This document shows positions 24,188-32,373 of a DNA stretch of 64,000 nucleotides, piece after piece. Source of the DNA: Streptomyces sp. NBC_01497 (GTDB taxonomy: Bacteria > Actinomycetota > Actinomycetes > Streptomycetales > Streptomycetaceae); contig NZ_CP109427.1 of NCBI RefSeq assembly GCF_036250695.1, positions 6,138,001 through 6,202,000 of the forward strand, given 5' to 3'. Both the position numbers and the translations under genes were made by a program. The notes beneath the pieces were generated by a model that saw nothing but the letters and a program-made list of their open reading frames with translations, ran no database searches and had not been told where the DNA came from. Each line of letters begins with the position of its first letter. Position 1 is the stretch's first letter.

Positions 24188-24215
24188 ATAGGACATCCCA
24201 TGTCCCATGTCCTAT
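24188..24215. promoter_or_regulatory. Palindromic operator candidate for the GntR regulator
   Basis: ATAGGACAT (24188-24196) and ATGTCCTAT (24207-24215) are perfect inverted repeats. Between and overlapping them an internal ATGTCC (24200-24205) makes a second, tighter palindrome GGACAT-CCC-ATGTCC (24191-24205). The site lies in the 146-bp divergent spacer, 41 bp before the DapA-family ATG. Confidence 0.65.
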
Positions 24216-24256
24216 GTCTGTTCGGGGGCGGCGAAAGAAAGGGCCCGAAAACCCAC

Positions 24257-25207
24257 ATGAGAAGTGAACCGGCCGTCGCAGGGGTCGTCACGGGAGTCAT
24301 CCCACCGTTGTGCACACCGCTGACCGAGGAGCAGGAGCTCGATGTCCCGTCCCTGGAGCGACTGTGCGCCTTCCTCCTCGACGCGGGGGTGACCGGGCTG
24401 TTCGTCGGCGGATCGACCGGTGAACTCGCCTACCACACTGATGAGTTGCGGCTGCGGGTGCTGACCGTCGCGCGCGGGGTGGCGGCCGGTGCGGTCCCGG
24501 TGCTCGCCGGCGCCGTCGACCTGTCCACGAACCGGGTGATCGCCCAGGCGCGCGCGGCCGAAGCCGCGGGCGCTGACGCGGTGGTGGCGACGGTGCCGTT
24601 CTACTCGCCGACCCACCCGAGCGAGATGGTGGACCACTTCACGGCGGTCAGCCACGCGCTGAGCATCCCGCTGTGGGCGTACGACATCCCGGGCAACGTG
24701 CAGCGCAAGCTGCCCGCGGAGGTCACGGCGCACCTCGCGGGAGCGGGAGTGATCGCCGGGCTCAAGGACAGCAGCGGCGACCTCGACGCCCTGCGCACGG
24801 CCTTGGACCTGACGGCCGCCAACGGCGCACGTGCACGCGGCTTCTCGGTGCTCACCGGCTCGGAGGTCATGGCGGACATCGCGCTCGCCCTCGGCGCGGA
24901 CGGCATCGTGCCGGGGCTCGGCAACGTCGACCCGCACGGCTATGTCGCGCTCCACGAGGCGGCCCGGCGGGGCGACACGAAGGAGGCGGCCCGTCAGCAG
25001 GAGCGGTTGCGGACGCTGTTCGCCATGGTGCGGGTGGGCGACACCACCCGGATCGGCGGATACGCGTCGGCGATCGGCGCGTTCAAGGAGGGGCTGCGGC
25101 AGCGGGACGTGATCGCCCACGCGACGACACCGCGCCCGATGGGCGCCCTGTCCGCCATCGAACGCGAGGCGGTCACGGCCCACTTGCGCACGGCGGGTCT
25201 GCTGTAA
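24257..25207 (+). CDS. DapA/NanA-family aldolase (dihydrodipicolinate synthase-like)
   Basis: A 316-residue TIM-barrel class I aldolase. GGSTGELAYHTDEL corresponds to the GTTGE motif binding the pyruvate carboxylate, WAYDIPG supplies the Tyr, and IAGLKDSSGD the Schiff-base Lys. The sequence after the Tyr (DIPGNVQRKL) differs from the NVPSRT of true DapA, so a catabolic role such as N-acetylneuraminate, 2-keto-3-deoxy-sugar acid or hydroxyproline breakdown is likelier than lysine synthesis. A dedicated divergent GntR regulator agrees. ATG 24257 is preceded by AAAGAAAGGG; longer in-frame readings would cover the operator. Confidence 0.85.
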   Translation: MRSEPAVAGVVTGVIPPLCTPLTEEQELDVPSLERLCAFLLDAGVTGLFVGGSTGELAYHTDELRLRVLTVARGVAAGAVPVLAGAVDLSTNRVIAQARAAEAAGADAVVATVPFYSPTHPSEMVDHFTAVSHALSIPLWAYDIPGNVQRKLPAEVTAHLAGAGVIAGLKDSSGDLDALRTALDLTAANGARARGFSVLTGSEVMADIALALGADGIVPGLGNVDPHGYVALHEAARRGDTKEAARQQERLRTLFAMVRVGDTTRIGGYASAIGAFKEGLRQRDVIAHATTPRPMGALSAIEREAVTAHLRTAGLL

Positions 25208-25213
25208 CCGCCC

Positions 25214-25345
25214 CAGCTGCCGCGGGGCGCGGCCGTCGGGGGCCCAGCTGCCGCGGGGCGCGGCCGTCGGGGGCCCAGCTGCCGCGGGGCGCGGCCGTCG
25301 TCGGGGGCCCAGCCGTCGTGGGGCGCGGCCGTCGTGGGGCCGGGG
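25214..25345. repeat. 31-bp GC-rich tandem repeat, about four copies
   Basis: A 31-bp unit beginning CAGCTGCCGCGGGGCG occurs at 25214, 25245 and 25276 with near-perfect identity. A fourth, diverged copy starts at 25310 after a 3-bp insertion. It begins within 10 bp of the aldolase stop codon. Function unknown; not CRISPR, since there are no spacers. Confidence 0.85.
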
Positions 25346-25378
25346 CACGCCGCCCGGCCCCGCGAGGCTGTTTCCGTA

Positions 25379-25402
25379 CGCCAGCGCCAGCGCCAGCGCC
25401 AG
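25379..25402. repeat. (GCCAGC)n microsatellite
   Basis: Four uninterrupted copies of a 6-bp GCCAGC unit in the convergent spacer between the aldolase and anthranilate synthase genes. Confidence 0.8.
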
Positions 25403-25497
25403 TGGCAGATCGGCGCGGGGCCGGCGACCGGCGACCGGCGGCCGGGCAGCCGCCCGCGGTCGGGCGGCGGACGCTTCGGCGCTCCGAGGTGCCTTCC

Positions 25498-25544
25498 GGG
25501 GTGCCCGGCCGGCGCCGGGCCGCACGGCGCCGGCCGGGCACCCC
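25498..25544. terminator. Perfect 19-bp bidirectional terminator hairpin
   Basis: The arm starting GGGGTGCCCGG (25498-25516) pairs perfectly with the arm ending CCGGGCACCCC (25526-25544) around a 9-nt loop. It lies 8 bp past the stop codon of the minus-strand anthranilate synthase gene and terminates it, and possibly the plus-strand aldolase transcript as well. Confidence 0.75.
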
Positions 25545-25552
25545 GCGGGGTC

Positions 25553-27589
25553 TCAGCCCGCCGCCCCCGCGCCCGCGCGGCGGGCGTGCGTCAGGAAGCG
25601 GGAGATCACGCCCACGCCGTCCCGGGTCAGCACCGACTCGGCGTGGAACTGCCACGACGCGAAGCCCGGGCCCCGCACCGCGTGCACCTCGCCCGTCGCC
25701 GCCTCCCGCGCCACCTCGATGCCGTGCGCGGCCAGCTCGCGCGCCGTCCCGTCGTCGCACCGGGCGGTGAAGCTGTTGTAGAACCCGACGGTCTCCCGCC
25801 GCCCGAACAGGCCGACCGTCACCTGCGCCCCCTGGTGCGGCTCCCGCTTGCGCACGACATCGAGGCCCAGCTCCGCCATCAGCAGCTCATGGCCGAGGCA
25901 CACCCCGAGCAGTCCGCGCTTGCGGGCCGCGACCAGGTCCGCCGCGAGCCCCCGCATCACTCGGATCCTGGGGTCGCGCAGGTTCGTCGGGTCGCCGGGG
26001 CCGGGCCCCAGCATCACCGGTCCTTCATGGGCGAGGACCGCGGCCCGCAGCCCCGGTTCGTCGTGGCGGCGCACCGACACGCTCAGCCCGCAGGCGCGCA
26101 GCAGGTACGCCAGCATCGCCGTGAACGTGTCCTCGCCGTCCACCACGAGGACGTGCTCCCCGGTGGGCTGCGTCTCCTCGTCCGTCCGCATCCGCAGCCA
26201 GAACGGCGCGAGGTCCGCCCGCCGCGCGTCCAGTGCCGCCCGTACCCGGGGGTCCCGGGCCAGTGCCGCCCCGGCCGGCGCCCCCTCCGGGCGGGGCCGC
26301 GCCGGCTCCCGTACGCCCAGCGCGGTCAGCACCCCCGCGGCCTTGGCGTGCGTCTCGGCGACCTCGCTCGCCGGGTCCGAGTGGCGTACGAGGGTCGCGC
26401 CCACGCCGACCCGGAGTACGCCGGTGTCCGCGTCGATGTCGGCCGTACGGATCAGGATCGGCGAGTCCAGTGACTGGGCGCCGCCCGCGTCCCGGCCGAG
26501 CAGGGCCAGGGCGCCCGCGTAGTAGCCGCGCCCGCCGCGCTCGTAGCGCTCGATGACCCGGCAGGCGTTCTGCACCGGTGACCCGGTGACGGTCGCGGCG
26601 AACATCGTCTCCCGCAGCACCTCCCGCACATCCATGGTCGAACGCCCGCGCAGCTCGTACTCCGTATGGGCGAGATGTGCCATCTCCTTGAGCCGGGGGC
26701 CGACCACCACACCGCCCCGGTCGCCGACGGTGCACATCATCTTGAGTTCCTCGTCGACGACCATCGACAGCTCGTCGGTCTCCTTGCGGTCGCTGAGGAA
26801 GGCCAGCACGTCCTCGACCGTCGGCTCCGAGGGGCCCGGCGGGTAGCGGAAGGTGCCGCTGATCGGGTTCATCACGACTGTGCCGCCGCTCATCCGCACA
26901 TGGACCTCGGGGCTCGCGCCCACCAGGGCCCGCCCGCCGTCGCCCGTGTGCACGACGAAGGTCCAGTACGCGCCCTGCTCGCCCACCAGCAGCCGCCGGA
27001 ACAGCGCCAGCGCGTCCGCCCGTGCGAACCCGGCGACGCGCCCCTCGTAGGTGCGGCGGATGACGAAGTTCGCGCCCTCGCCGGTGCCGATCTCGTCGTC
27101 GATGACGCGCCGGACGGTGTCCGCGTACTCCTCGTCGGCGACGTCGAAGCCGCCGTCCTCGACCCGTACGGCACCGGCCGGCAGCGCGTCCAGCACGTCG
27201 GCGAGGGGCAGTTCCCAGGTCTGCTCGGCGAGCAGCACCGAGAGCGGCGTGGCGTCGTCGCGTACGTCGAACCCGCGCTCCCGGATCTGCCGGAACGGTA
27301 CGAGCGCCAGCGAAGGACGCTCCCCGACCGGGAGGTCCGCGAGCCGGTCCACTTCCCGGACGGCGCCGACGAGCACCTCGACCACGTCCTCGGCGCGGCC
27401 CGGCGTACGGCGGCGCAGCAGGGCGAAGGGCGGTCCGCCGGCGGCCGTCAGCCGGCACAGCAGCGACCGGGCCGTCACCGCGGCGTCGGCCGGGACGGTA
27501 GACGGGACGGGAGAAGAAACGGAGCAGGGGGCGCCCGGAGCCGGTGCGGCGGGGGAGGGCGGAGGAACGGAGGGCAAAGTGCCGGTCAT
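25553..27589 (-). CDS. trpE: Anthranilate synthase, TrpE-TrpG fusion
   Basis: A 678-residue fusion of both anthranilate synthase subunits. Residues ~60-470 are the chorismate-binding component I, with ERPSLALVPF, MNPISGTFRYP, DELSMVVDEELKMM and a late TVTGSPVQNACRVI. Residues ~490-665 are the glutamine amidotransferase, with GPGPGDP, GVCLGHE (nucleophile Cys564) and SWQFHAESVL (His). It turns chorismate and glutamine into anthranilate in tryptophan synthesis; phenazine PhzE-type fusions look alike, but the trpL attenuator argues for Trp. ATG 27589 is preceded by GGAAGGA. The first 50 residues are Pro/Ser/Ala-rich and poorly conserved-looking. Confidence 0.92.
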   Translation of the reverse strand: MTGTLPSVPPPSPAAPAPGAPCSVSSPVPSTVPADAAVTARSLLCRLTAAGGPPFALLRRRTPGRAEDVVEVLVGAVREVDRLADLPVGERPSLALVPFRQIRERGFDVRDDATPLSVLLAEQTWELPLADVLDALPAGAVRVEDGGFDVADEEYADTVRRVIDDEIGTGEGANFVIRRTYEGRVAGFARADALALFRRLLVGEQGAYWTFVVHTGDGGRALVGASPEVHVRMSGGTVVMNPISGTFRYPPGPSEPTVEDVLAFLSDRKETDELSMVVDEELKMMCTVGDRGGVVVGPRLKEMAHLAHTEYELRGRSTMDVREVLRETMFAATVTGSPVQNACRVIERYERGGRGYYAGALALLGRDAGGAQSLDSPILIRTADIDADTGVLRVGVGATLVRHSDPASEVAETHAKAAGVLTALGVREPARPRPEGAPAGAALARDPRVRAALDARRADLAPFWLRMRTDEETQPTGEHVLVVDGEDTFTAMLAYLLRACGLSVSVRRHDEPGLRAAVLAHEGPVMLGPGPGDPTNLRDPRIRVMRGLAADLVAARKRGLLGVCLGHELLMAELGLDVVRKREPHQGAQVTVGLFGRRETVGFYNSFTARCDDGTARELAAHGIEVAREAATGEVHAVRGPGFASWQFHAESVLTRDGVGVISRFLTHARRAGAGAAG

Positions 27590-27677
27590 GGGGCGGGTGG
27601 TCCTTCCGGGTGGGAGAGGAGCGGCCCGCCTCACGGCTCCCGCGGCGCCTCGCGCCGACGGGTCCCCGTACACACGG

Positions 27678-27699
27678 AAGGCCGCCCTCGGGCGGCCTT
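27678..27699 (-). terminator. trp attenuator hairpin
   Basis: A perfect 9-bp stem, AAGGCCGCC with GGCGGCCTT, and a 4-nt loop sit between the leader peptide stop (27720) and the anthranilate synthase start (27589). The position and context match a transcription attenuator read on the minus strand. Confidence 0.75.
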
Positions 27700-27719
27700 C
27701 TCGATCCGTGCGATATGCG

Positions 27720-27791
27720 TCACGCGCGCGGAATCAGTGGGGTCGCCGGTCGATCCGGCCACCACCAGGACTGATTCGCGTGACAGAGCAT
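27720..27791 (-). CDS. trpL: trp operon leader peptide with three consecutive Trp codons
   Basis: A 23-codon frame, ATG at 27791 to TGA at 27720, reading MLCHANQS-WWW-PDRP and ending PLIPRA. Three adjacent TGG codons in the middle, followed about 20 nt after the stop by a GC-rich hairpin, are the hallmark of ribosome-mediated attenuation. Low Trp-tRNA would stall the ribosome at the WWW run and favour antitermination into the anthranilate synthase gene. A TAGGCT hexamer ends 7 nt before the ATG, so the leader is itself probably leaderless. The same arrangement is known upstream of Streptomyces trp genes. Confidence 0.88.
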   Translation of the reverse strand: MLCHANQSWWWPDRPATPLIPRA

Positions 27792-27797
27792 GCGCGC

Positions 27798-27803
27798 AGC
27801 CTA
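27798..27803 (-). promoter_or_regulatory. -10 hexamer of the trpL-anthranilate synthase transcript
   Basis: TAGGCT on the minus strand, 6 nt before the trpL ATG, predicts a start at or next to that codon. Confidence 0.55.
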
Positions 27804-27896
27804 GCCCACCCACCGGCCCCCGGCCCGGAGCGTCCGGAGCGTGCGAAAGCCGTTCCACAGTGTGAGCACCTTGCGTTATCCCGTTGCGTGACCGCG

Positions 27897-29261
<1,365 letters not shown>

Positions 29262-29323
29262 CCGCCGCACCGGTCGGCCCCCGGGTGACCCGGGGGTCCG
29301 CCGCGCGCGAGAACCGACGACGG

Positions 29324-29360
29324 ATGGGGCACGGATCACCGCTTGTGATCCGTGCCCCAT
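29324..29360 (+). terminator. Terminator after DAHP synthase
   Basis: ATGGGGCACGGATCA (29324-29338) and TGATCCGTGCCCCAT (29346-29360) form a perfect 15-bp stem with a 7-nt loop, 62 bp after the stop codon. Confidence 0.82.
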
Positions 29361-29402
29361 CACTCGCACGGGGGTTCTCCGGAGGTGCGGCCCTGGGTAA
29401 GG

Positions 29403-29421
29403 TTAGGTTAGCCTCACCGAT
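29403..29421 (+). promoter_or_regulatory. Iron box (DmdR/IdeR-type operator) upstream of bfd
   Basis: TTAGGTTAGCCTCACCGAT matches 15 of 19 positions of the actinobacterial iron box TTAGGTTAGGCTAACCTAA. It lies 47 bp before the bfd start and overlaps a possible -10 (TAGGTT). Repression by Fe-loaded DmdR1-type regulator, and so iron-starvation expression of bfd, is the expected outcome. Confidence 0.8.
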
Positions 29422-29467
29422 ACGTCGGGACGGCGTTCCGAGTCCGGCCCCCGGGGAGGTGAACCGC

Positions 29468-29851
29468 GTGTACGTATGCTCCTGCTTCGGCATCACGGAG
29501 TCACAGGTCAAACAGCACGCGGCGGCGGGCGCCTGCACGCCCCGCCAGATCGCCTCCCGGTGCAAGGCCGGTACGGACTGCGGCGGCTGTGTACGCCGCA
29601 TCCAGTCGATACTCGGCCGTGGTACGTGTCCCAGCCGCCAGCTGCTCGACGGGCGCACGGACGTGCCGGCCGAGGCCGAGGCTCCCGCCATGCCCGGTGA
29701 GCCGGCTCCCCGCCCGCCCGCGCTGAACCCGTCCGAGCCGTTCGCCCCGTCCGAGCCGTTCGCCCCGGCAGAGCCGTTCGCGCCGAGTGAGCCCTTCGCG
29801 CCCGCGCCCGTGGCGACCGGGACGAGGGTGCGGTTCCCGTACGCGGCCTAG
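29468..29851 (+). CDS. bfd: Bacterioferritin-associated ferredoxin ([2Fe-2S], BFD-like) with repeat tail
   Basis: A 127-residue protein. Residues 1-60 are a BFD-like domain with C4-x-C6 and C38-x2-C41 as cluster ligands. Typical Bfd proteins stop at about 65-75 residues; here a Pro-rich tail adds some 55, including four tandem [SA]EPFAP hexapeptides encoded by an 18-bp DNA repeat (29732-29803). Bfd reduces the haem of bacterioferritin to release iron, and bfr lies convergently downstream. GGGGAGGTGA sits 3-12 nt before the GTG. The upstream iron box fits induction when iron is scarce. The role of the tail is unknown. Confidence 0.88.
   Translation: MYVCSCFGITESQVKQHAAAGACTPRQIASRCKAGTDCGGCVRRIQSILGRGTCPSRQLLDGRTDVPAEAEAPAMPGEPAPRPPALNPSEPFAPSEPFAPAEPFAPSEPFAPAPVATGTRVRFPYAA
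29732..29803 (+). repeat. 18-bp in-frame repeat, four copies, in bfd
   Basis: Four imperfect copies of an 18-bp unit starting TCCGAGCCGTTC encode SEPFAP, SEPFAP, AEPFAP and SEPFAP. Confidence 0.85.
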
Positions 29852-29950
29852 GACGCCGTACGACCGTTCCCGCTCCCGTGCCCCTGCCCCTGCCCCTGCC
29901 GTGAACCGGTAGCACCGCCGGACGAGTCGCGGTGGGCCGCGTCGCACCCG

Positions 29951-30442
29951 TCAGCTGTCGCCGTCGCCCTCCGGCTGCTCGATCTGCTGGGCGATGTACA
30001 GCCCCTCGCCGAGCTTCTCGATCAGCGCGAGCTGAGTGTCGAGATAGTCGATGTGGTGCTCCTCGTCCTCCAGGATCGACTCGAAGAGACGCTTGGACGT
30101 GAAGTCGTTCTTCGCGTGCATCACATCGATACCGCGCTTGAGCCGGTCGATGGCCTCCACTTCGACCTGCCGGTCCGCCTCGAACATCTCCGTCGCGCTC
30201 TGGCCGACCCGCACGTGGAAGAGCCGCTGGTAGTTCGGCAGGCCGTCCAGCAGCAGAATCCGGTCGGTCAGCAGCTCCGCGTGGCGCATCTCGTCGAAGG
30301 ATTCCGCGCGGGTGTTCTTGGCGAGCTTCGTCCAGCCGAAGTTCTCCTGCATCTTCGCGTGCAGGAAGTACTGGTTGATCGCGGTGAGCTCGGCGGTCAG
30401 CTGCTCGTTCAAGAACTCAAGGACCTCGGGGTCGCCCTGCAT
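29951..30442 (-). CDS. bfr: Bacterioferritin
   Basis: A 163-residue ferritin-like four-helix protein forming a 24-mer iron store. The complete ferroxidase set is present (Glu18, Glu51, His54, Glu94, Glu127, His130), plus Tyr25 and Met52, the axial haem ligand that defines bacterioferritin over ferritin. Start ATG 30442 follows AAGGAG by 9 nt; the longer frame to 30496 adds an unconserved segment. It converges with bfd, which should deliver electrons for iron release. The spacer to the divergent oxidoreductase (188 bp) shows no iron box that I could find. Confidence 0.95.
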   Translation of the reverse strand: MQGDPEVLEFLNEQLTAELTAINQYFLHAKMQENFGWTKLAKNTRAESFDEMRHAELLTDRILLLDGLPNYQRLFHVRVGQSATEMFEADRQVEVEAIDRLKRGIDVMHAKNDFTSKRLFESILEDEEHHIDYLDTQLALIEKLGEGLYIAQQIEQPEGDGDS

Positions 30443-30630
30443 GGCAGCGGCTCCTTCCAACGATGTGGCGATGGACGCGTGGCGCGTGGCAGACATGTGC
30501 CCTGTGAGACTGCGCGCAGTCTCGCATCGCCATGGGGGGCCGTCCAGTAAGGACGTCCTTGGTATGAATTGGGTGGATATGCGTTCAGCCTGGTCATGAC
30601 CACCCCTCCCGGTCTGTCACCATGTAAAGC

Positions 30631-31263
30631 ATGGGTCAGGACCAGAGCGAGGGGCATCGGATACCGGAGGAGTCCCCCCTGCCGCCGGGACAGCGCCTCC
30701 AGCGCGGCTGGCCCGTCACCCATTACGGACCGGTCCCGAAGTTCAAACCCGACCGCTGGGAATTCCGGGTATTCGGCGCGACCTCCGATGCGGACAAGCA
30801 CTGCTGGAATCACGAGGAATTCACGTCCCTGCCCTTCTCCACGGTCGTGGCGGACGTCCACTGCGTCACGAAATTCAGCATGCTCGGCGCCGAATGGGGA
30901 GGCGTCCACGCGAAAACGGTCCTCGACCTCGCACCGCCCGCCGCCTCGGTGACCCACGTGATGGTCTGGGCCGAGTACGGCTACAGCGCCAACCTACGGC
31001 TGGCGGACTTCGCCGGGGACCGTACGATCTTCGCCACGCACCGTGACGGCGAACTTCTCACGGCGGAGCACGGCTTCCCGCTGCGGCTGGTCGTGCCGCA
31101 TCTCTACGCCTGGAAGGGGCCCAAATGGGTCAGGGGCGTGGAGTACATGACGGCGGACCGGCGGGGCTTCTGGGAGGAGCGGGGCTACCACAACGTGGCG
31201 GACCCGTGGACCGAGCAGCGCTACACCTACCAGGAGGAACCGGGCGAGGGCCCCGAGCTGTAG
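30631..31263 (+). CDS. Molybdopterin-dependent sulfite oxidase-like (YedY-type) oxidoreductase
   Basis: A 210-residue protein with the sulfite oxidase Mo-cofactor fold. GWPVTHYGPVPKF begins the domain, DVHCVTKFS contains the molybdenum-ligand Cys78, and GFPLRLVVPHLYAWKGPKWV is the conserved cofactor region (residues about 150-170). No signal peptide or haem domain is seen, so it is a cytosolic single-domain version, unlike periplasmic MsrP. Physiological substrate unknown. The family identification rests on the Cys and the LVVPHLYAWKG block. Confidence 0.88.
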   Translation: MGQDQSEGHRIPEESPLPPGQRLQRGWPVTHYGPVPKFKPDRWEFRVFGATSDADKHCWNHEEFTSLPFSTVVADVHCVTKFSMLGAEWGGVHAKTVLDLAPPAASVTHVMVWAEYGYSANLRLADFAGDRTIFATHRDGELLTAEHGFPLRLVVPHLYAWKGPKWVRGVEYMTADRRGFWEERGYHNVADPWTEQRYTYQEEPGEGPEL

Positions 31264-31424
31264 GGGCGGTGCGGCGAGGCAGCGCGCGGCCGGGACGGTA
31301 GCCGGACCGGTTCACCGCGCGTATGGCGTGGGGGGTGCGGGGTCCGGGGTCCTGCGAGCTTCACCCCGTACGGCCCCCGCCCGCCTCAGGGCGGCCCCGG
31401 TTCCGGCTCCCGGTCCTTCCCGGG

Positions 31425-32303
31425 TCAGGCGTCGCGCAGCTTCTTCAGGCGGGTGACGTCGTCCGTGTGCCCGTCCCTGCCGCCGGGGGTCTCGGTCACC
31501 AGCGCTACGCCCCGCGTCGCCGGGTGGTGGAACAGCGCCTCGAAGGGTGCCTCGCCGATGTGGCCGGCGCCGATGTTCTCGTGGCGGTCCTTGTGCGCCC
31601 CCACCACGTCCTTCGAGTCGTTGGCGTGGATGAGGCCGAGCCGTCCGGGGCCCACCGTCTCCACCAGCAGATCCAGTGTCTGACGCATGCCGTGCTCACC
31701 CGCGAGGTCGTGGCCCGCGGCGAAGACGTGGCAGGTGTCCAGGCACACGCCGAGCTTCGGATGGGCCTCCAGGGCCTCGAAGTACGGGCCGAGATCCCAG
31801 ATCCGGGAGCACAGCGAGAAGCCCTGGCCCGCGGTCGGCTCCAGCAGGACGGGCGGGTCGTCGTCATGCGTCAGTTCGTCCAGCAGCGGCAGCAGCAGTT
31901 CCCGTACCTGCGCGAGCGCGGTCGCGCGGTCCCGGCCGCCGGTCGCGGACCCCGTGTGCACCACCACGCCCCGCGCCCCGATGGCCCGGCCGCGCCGCAG
32001 GCTGTGCCGCATGGACTCCACGGACCGCTCCGCCGTGGCCTCGGTGTGCGAGCCGAAGTTGATGAGATAGGGCGCGTGCACGTAGGCGGGCAGGTCCGCC
32101 GCCGCGCACCCGGCCCGGAACAGTTCGTCCTGGGCCGGGTTGCCGGCCGGCGTCGCCCAGCCCCTCGGGTTGGCGACGAAGACCTGGACGCTCTCGGCGC
32201 CGAGGTCGCGGGCGTAGCCGAGACCGGTGGTCGCGAGTCCGCCGGCCACGGGCACATGGGCGCCGACTGGATTGCGCATGGTGGCGGGGGCCGTCCTTGT
32301 CAT
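31425..32303 (-). CDS. nfo: Deoxyribonuclease IV (AP endonuclease, Nfo family)
   Basis: A 292-residue TIM-barrel AP endonuclease. NPVGAHVPVAGGL starts the family domain, VHAPYLINFGS, VVHTGS, LLEPTAGQG (metal Glu), CLDTCHVFAAGHDL, LIHANDSKD and a terminal VTETPGG follow in the usual order, giving the trinuclear zinc site. It nicks abasic sites during base excision repair. ATG 32303 is reported; ATG 32279 (RNPVGAHV) is a good alternative, since neither has a strong ribosome-binding site. The 70 bp between this gene and the kinase stop hold no clear terminator. Confidence 0.92.
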   Translation of the reverse strand: MTRTAPATMRNPVGAHVPVAGGLATTGLGYARDLGAESVQVFVANPRGWATPAGNPAQDELFRAGCAAADLPAYVHAPYLINFGSHTEATAERSVESMRHSLRRGRAIGARGVVVHTGSATGGRDRATALAQVRELLLPLLDELTHDDDPPVLLEPTAGQGFSLCSRIWDLGPYFEALEAHPKLGVCLDTCHVFAAGHDLAGEHGMRQTLDLLVETVGPGRLGLIHANDSKDVVGAHKDRHENIGAGHIGEAPFEALFHHPATRGVALVTETPGGRDGHTDDVTRLKKLRDA

Positions 32304-32373
32304 CGGGGGTGCCGGCTGTTCACGACGGCGCGGGTGCCGGCGGTGCCGCGTGCCCCGCCGCCGTCTCCCGCTC

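Noticed and set aside
24128..24256. N-terminal extension of the DapA-family protein
   Set aside because: The longer frame would translate through the palindromic operator and gives unconserved sequence; ATG 24257 fits the family.
25211..25345. Direct repeats considered as a CRISPR array
   Set aside because: Units are contiguous 31-bp tandem copies without unique spacers, and no cas genes are nearby.
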